Assembly: GCA_031280075.1 (NCBI GenBank)
Contig: JAITHG010000003.1
Location: 1-6,549 of the forward strand
Length of the DNA: 6,549 nucleotides
Direction of reading: 5' to 3'
Source: Eubacteriales Family XIII. Incertae Sedis bacterium
GTDB lineage: Bacteria > Bacillota_A > Clostridia > Peptostreptococcales > Anaerovoracaceae
The notes below the pieces were generated by a model, which was not told the origin of the DNA, did not search any database, and saw nothing but the letters and a program-made list of their open reading frames with translations. The translations under genes were made by a program, and so were the position numbers. The number at the start of each line of letters is the position of its first letter. Positions within the stretch are counted from its first letter, which is position 1. Shown piece after piece: positions 5,350 through 6,549 of this stretch.

Positions 5350-6231
5350 CGCCTTCAGGAGCGTGCCTCCCTCCAGCGAAAACTCGCCGAACCCCGCAGG
5401 GACGATGAACGTCTCTCCGGCATGGTAGCGTGCCTCGCCACCTACGTACCGCAGGCAGCCACCGCCCAACGCCGTGAAGGCGGCAAAGCGCGCCCATGCC
5501 TTGTCCATGCGCGGCAGGGACGCGTCGATGCGCTCCACCTTGAAGAGGGCGCACTCGAGCACCAAGTCGCGCCCTTCCGAAACATTCTGCTGCACAAATT
5601 TCTCTGTGCCCATGTCAAACTGAAACGAGTCCACGATCTTGTCCAATTCGAAACCGCTGTACGCGCTCCAGTCGAAGTCCCTTTCGTTTTCGATGAGCGG
5701 CGAATTGATCGTATAGGCGAGCGCCCCCCCACCGATGGCATAGAACGTGCCGGGCTGCACCATGTAGCTGTCGCCCGTGTCCACATAGGTGTAGCGCAGG
5801 GTCTCTGCCAGCGTATTCCCTGCGATGGCATTGAACAGCTCCAACTTGTTGTGCAGGCTGGTGCCGCTCACGATCGGGACAGGTTTGTCGACAGACACCA
5901 CATAGACCCCCATGTGGCTCGCATCCGACTTGGCTCCACCACGCTGCACGATGAGCGGGGTCATCACCCGTGTGTCCATGAGCTTGATGACGAACGGGAA
6001 GCAAGGTGTGCCGATGCCGAAGAGCCCCGGATTCCTCTCGAACAGATCTGAGAGCATGGTGCCCGCAAACTCCCCGCTCCGGACGAAGGTCTGGCGGTAT
6101 GTCACCGACGACAGTTCCCAGCTCTCGCCGATGGGGATGTCTGCCGGGTATTTTTCGAAAAGTTGGTTCAGCCTGTCTCCACCCCAGGGCTTCTCCTCAA
6201 AGAATGGCACGAAAAACAGAGGCTCAGTCAT
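5338..6231 (-). CDS. Class I mannose-6-phosphate isomerase homologue lacking the usual metal ligands
   Basis: The 297-residue protein follows the class I phosphomannose isomerase (ManA, cupin) plan: PFFEEKPWGGDRL at 9-21, IGESWELSS at 34-42, GTMLSDLFERNPGLFG at 57-72, FPFVIKLMDTR at 78-88, then a cupin core with PGTFYAIGGGALAYTIN at 160-176 and a C-terminal barrel with ETFIVPAG at 273-280. True enzymes interconvert mannose-6-P and fructose-6-P using zinc held by the QVHPDD, GKTE and GTxHA motifs. Here Gln96 sits where the first His belongs, about Met107 where the Glu belongs (with a loop about 7 residues shorter), and Tyr164 where the second His belongs. Only three histidines exist in the protein (106, 127, 270). 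The frame is intact, so this looks like a divergent or inactive relative. The ATG at 6229-6231 is favoured by AGAAGG 8 bases upstream and overlaps the previous stop by 8 bases; GTG at 6235-6237 is the alternative. Confidence 0.8.
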   Translation of the reverse strand: MTEPLFFVPFFEEKPWGGDRLNQLFEKYPADIPIGESWELSSVTYRQTFVRSGEFAGTMLSDLFERNPGLFGIGTPCFPFVIKLMDTRVMTPLIVQRGGAKSDASHMGVYVVSVDKPVPIVSGTSLHNKLELFNAIAGNTLAETLRYTYVDTGDSYMVQPGTFYAIGGGALAYTINSPLIENERDFDWSAYSGFELDKIVDSFQFDMGTEKFVQQNVSEGRDLVLECALFKVERIDASLPRMDKAWARFAAFTALGGGCLRYVGGEARYHAGETFIVPAGFGEFSLEGGTLLKAVAA

Positions 6232-6549
6232 CTCCACCGCCTTCTTTCCCGCCGTGCCCGACCCGCCGCAGCCACGCCAAGCATTTCATGACGAAGGCGC
6301 GCACGCGCAGCAGGCGCTCCTTCGTAGTGAGCTTCGCTTCCGGCTTGCATGCCTCCTCAAAATCCACGCCGAGGATGGTCATGAGAAAGATGAACACGGG
6401 CACGCCGATGAGCAGCCCCCAGACCCCGAGGTATTTCTCAGCAACCAGCAGGATCATGAACACCAGGCAGACAGGCAGTTGCGTGCGGTTTGCCATGAGT
6501 TTCGGGTTGAGCACGTATGCCTCGATGACATGGATGAGGAAGACCATGC
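6224..6549 (-). CDS. AI-2E / PerM family transporter, C-terminal part (5' end outside window)
   Basis: About 108 C-terminal codons are present; the gene enters from the right edge. The sequence HVIEAYVLNPKLMANRTQLP followed by a hydrophobic stretch ending LGVWGLLIGVPVFIFLM is the conserved C-terminal signature of the AI-2E transporter (PerM, UPF0118) family: an Ile-Glu-x-x-hydrophobic-x-Pro turn, then two membrane segments with Gly-x-x-Gly and a Gly-hydrophobic-Pro. Family members are eight-helix membrane proteins, variously linked to autoinducer-2 export or to Na+/H+ exchange, so the substrate cannot be stated. The last 40 or so residues are a charged cytoplasmic tail ending GGKEGGGDD. The stop overlaps the isomerase start by 8 bases (ATGACTGA arrangement), suggesting coupled translation. 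Confidence 0.88.
   Translation of the reverse strand, partial: MVFLIHVIEAYVLNPKLMANRTQLPVCLVFMILLVAEKYLGVWGLLIGVPVFIFLMTILGVDFEEACKPEAKLTTKERLLRVRAFVMKCLAWLRRVGHGGKEGGGDD

Noticed and set aside
4469..5554. A 361-codon open frame on the minus strand, antisense to serA
   Set aside because: It reads as Arg/Val/His/Asp-rich shadow sequence over a well-supported serA and crosses into the 3' end of the isomerase gene. It has no recognisable domain.

Overview
This is a compact, GC-rich bacterial chromosomal segment of about 6.5 kb. It carries housekeeping metabolism and membrane-protein genes, strong AGGAGG-like ribosome binding sites, one GTG start and two 8-base gene overlaps. GC content, gene style and protein similarity suggest a GC-rich Firmicute, most likely a Negativicutes/Selenomonas-type organism. 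That taxonomic guess comes from memory of family sequences, not from a search.

Layout. From a divergent promoter region (about 3922-4168), one gene train runs leftward on the minus strand. Its order is 5-formyltetrahydrofolate cyclo-ligase, a DUF47/PhoU-like protein, RdgB/HAM1 XTP/dITP pyrophosphatase, and a YihY/BrkB-family membrane protein. It continues into a damaged HipA-like kinase gene and the first 13 codons of another gene at the left edge. Rightward from the same region runs serA, a short ACT-domain 3-phosphoglycerate dehydrogenase. Converging on serA from the right edge are the C-terminal end of an AI-2E/PerM-family transporter and a class I mannose-6-phosphate isomerase homologue. 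The serA and isomerase stop codons lie 14 bases apart, inside a shared hairpin.

How they work together. Folate C1 recycling (cyclo-ligase) and serine synthesis (SerA) are metabolically related, because serine is the main C1 donor. The two genes sit back to back, but co-regulation is only an inference. RdgB is nucleotide-pool sanitation. DUF47 proteins normally serve a Pit phosphate transporter, which is not present here. The rest of the minus-strand train looks like co-transcribed housekeeping genes without a single pathway.

Most notable. First, the mannose-6-phosphate isomerase homologue keeps the family fold signatures but lacks the expected metal-binding His, Glu and His; the aligned positions hold Gln, Met and Tyr. 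Second, the HipA-like gene is broken by a frameshift, apparently caused by an internal deletion that removed the middle of the kinase domain. The catalytic loop downstream is still readable in another frame, and the region is visibly less GC-rich than its neighbours. I found no CRISPR array, RNA gene, insertion sequence or convincing new multi-gene system. No stretch over 300 bases lacks a gene or gene remnant.
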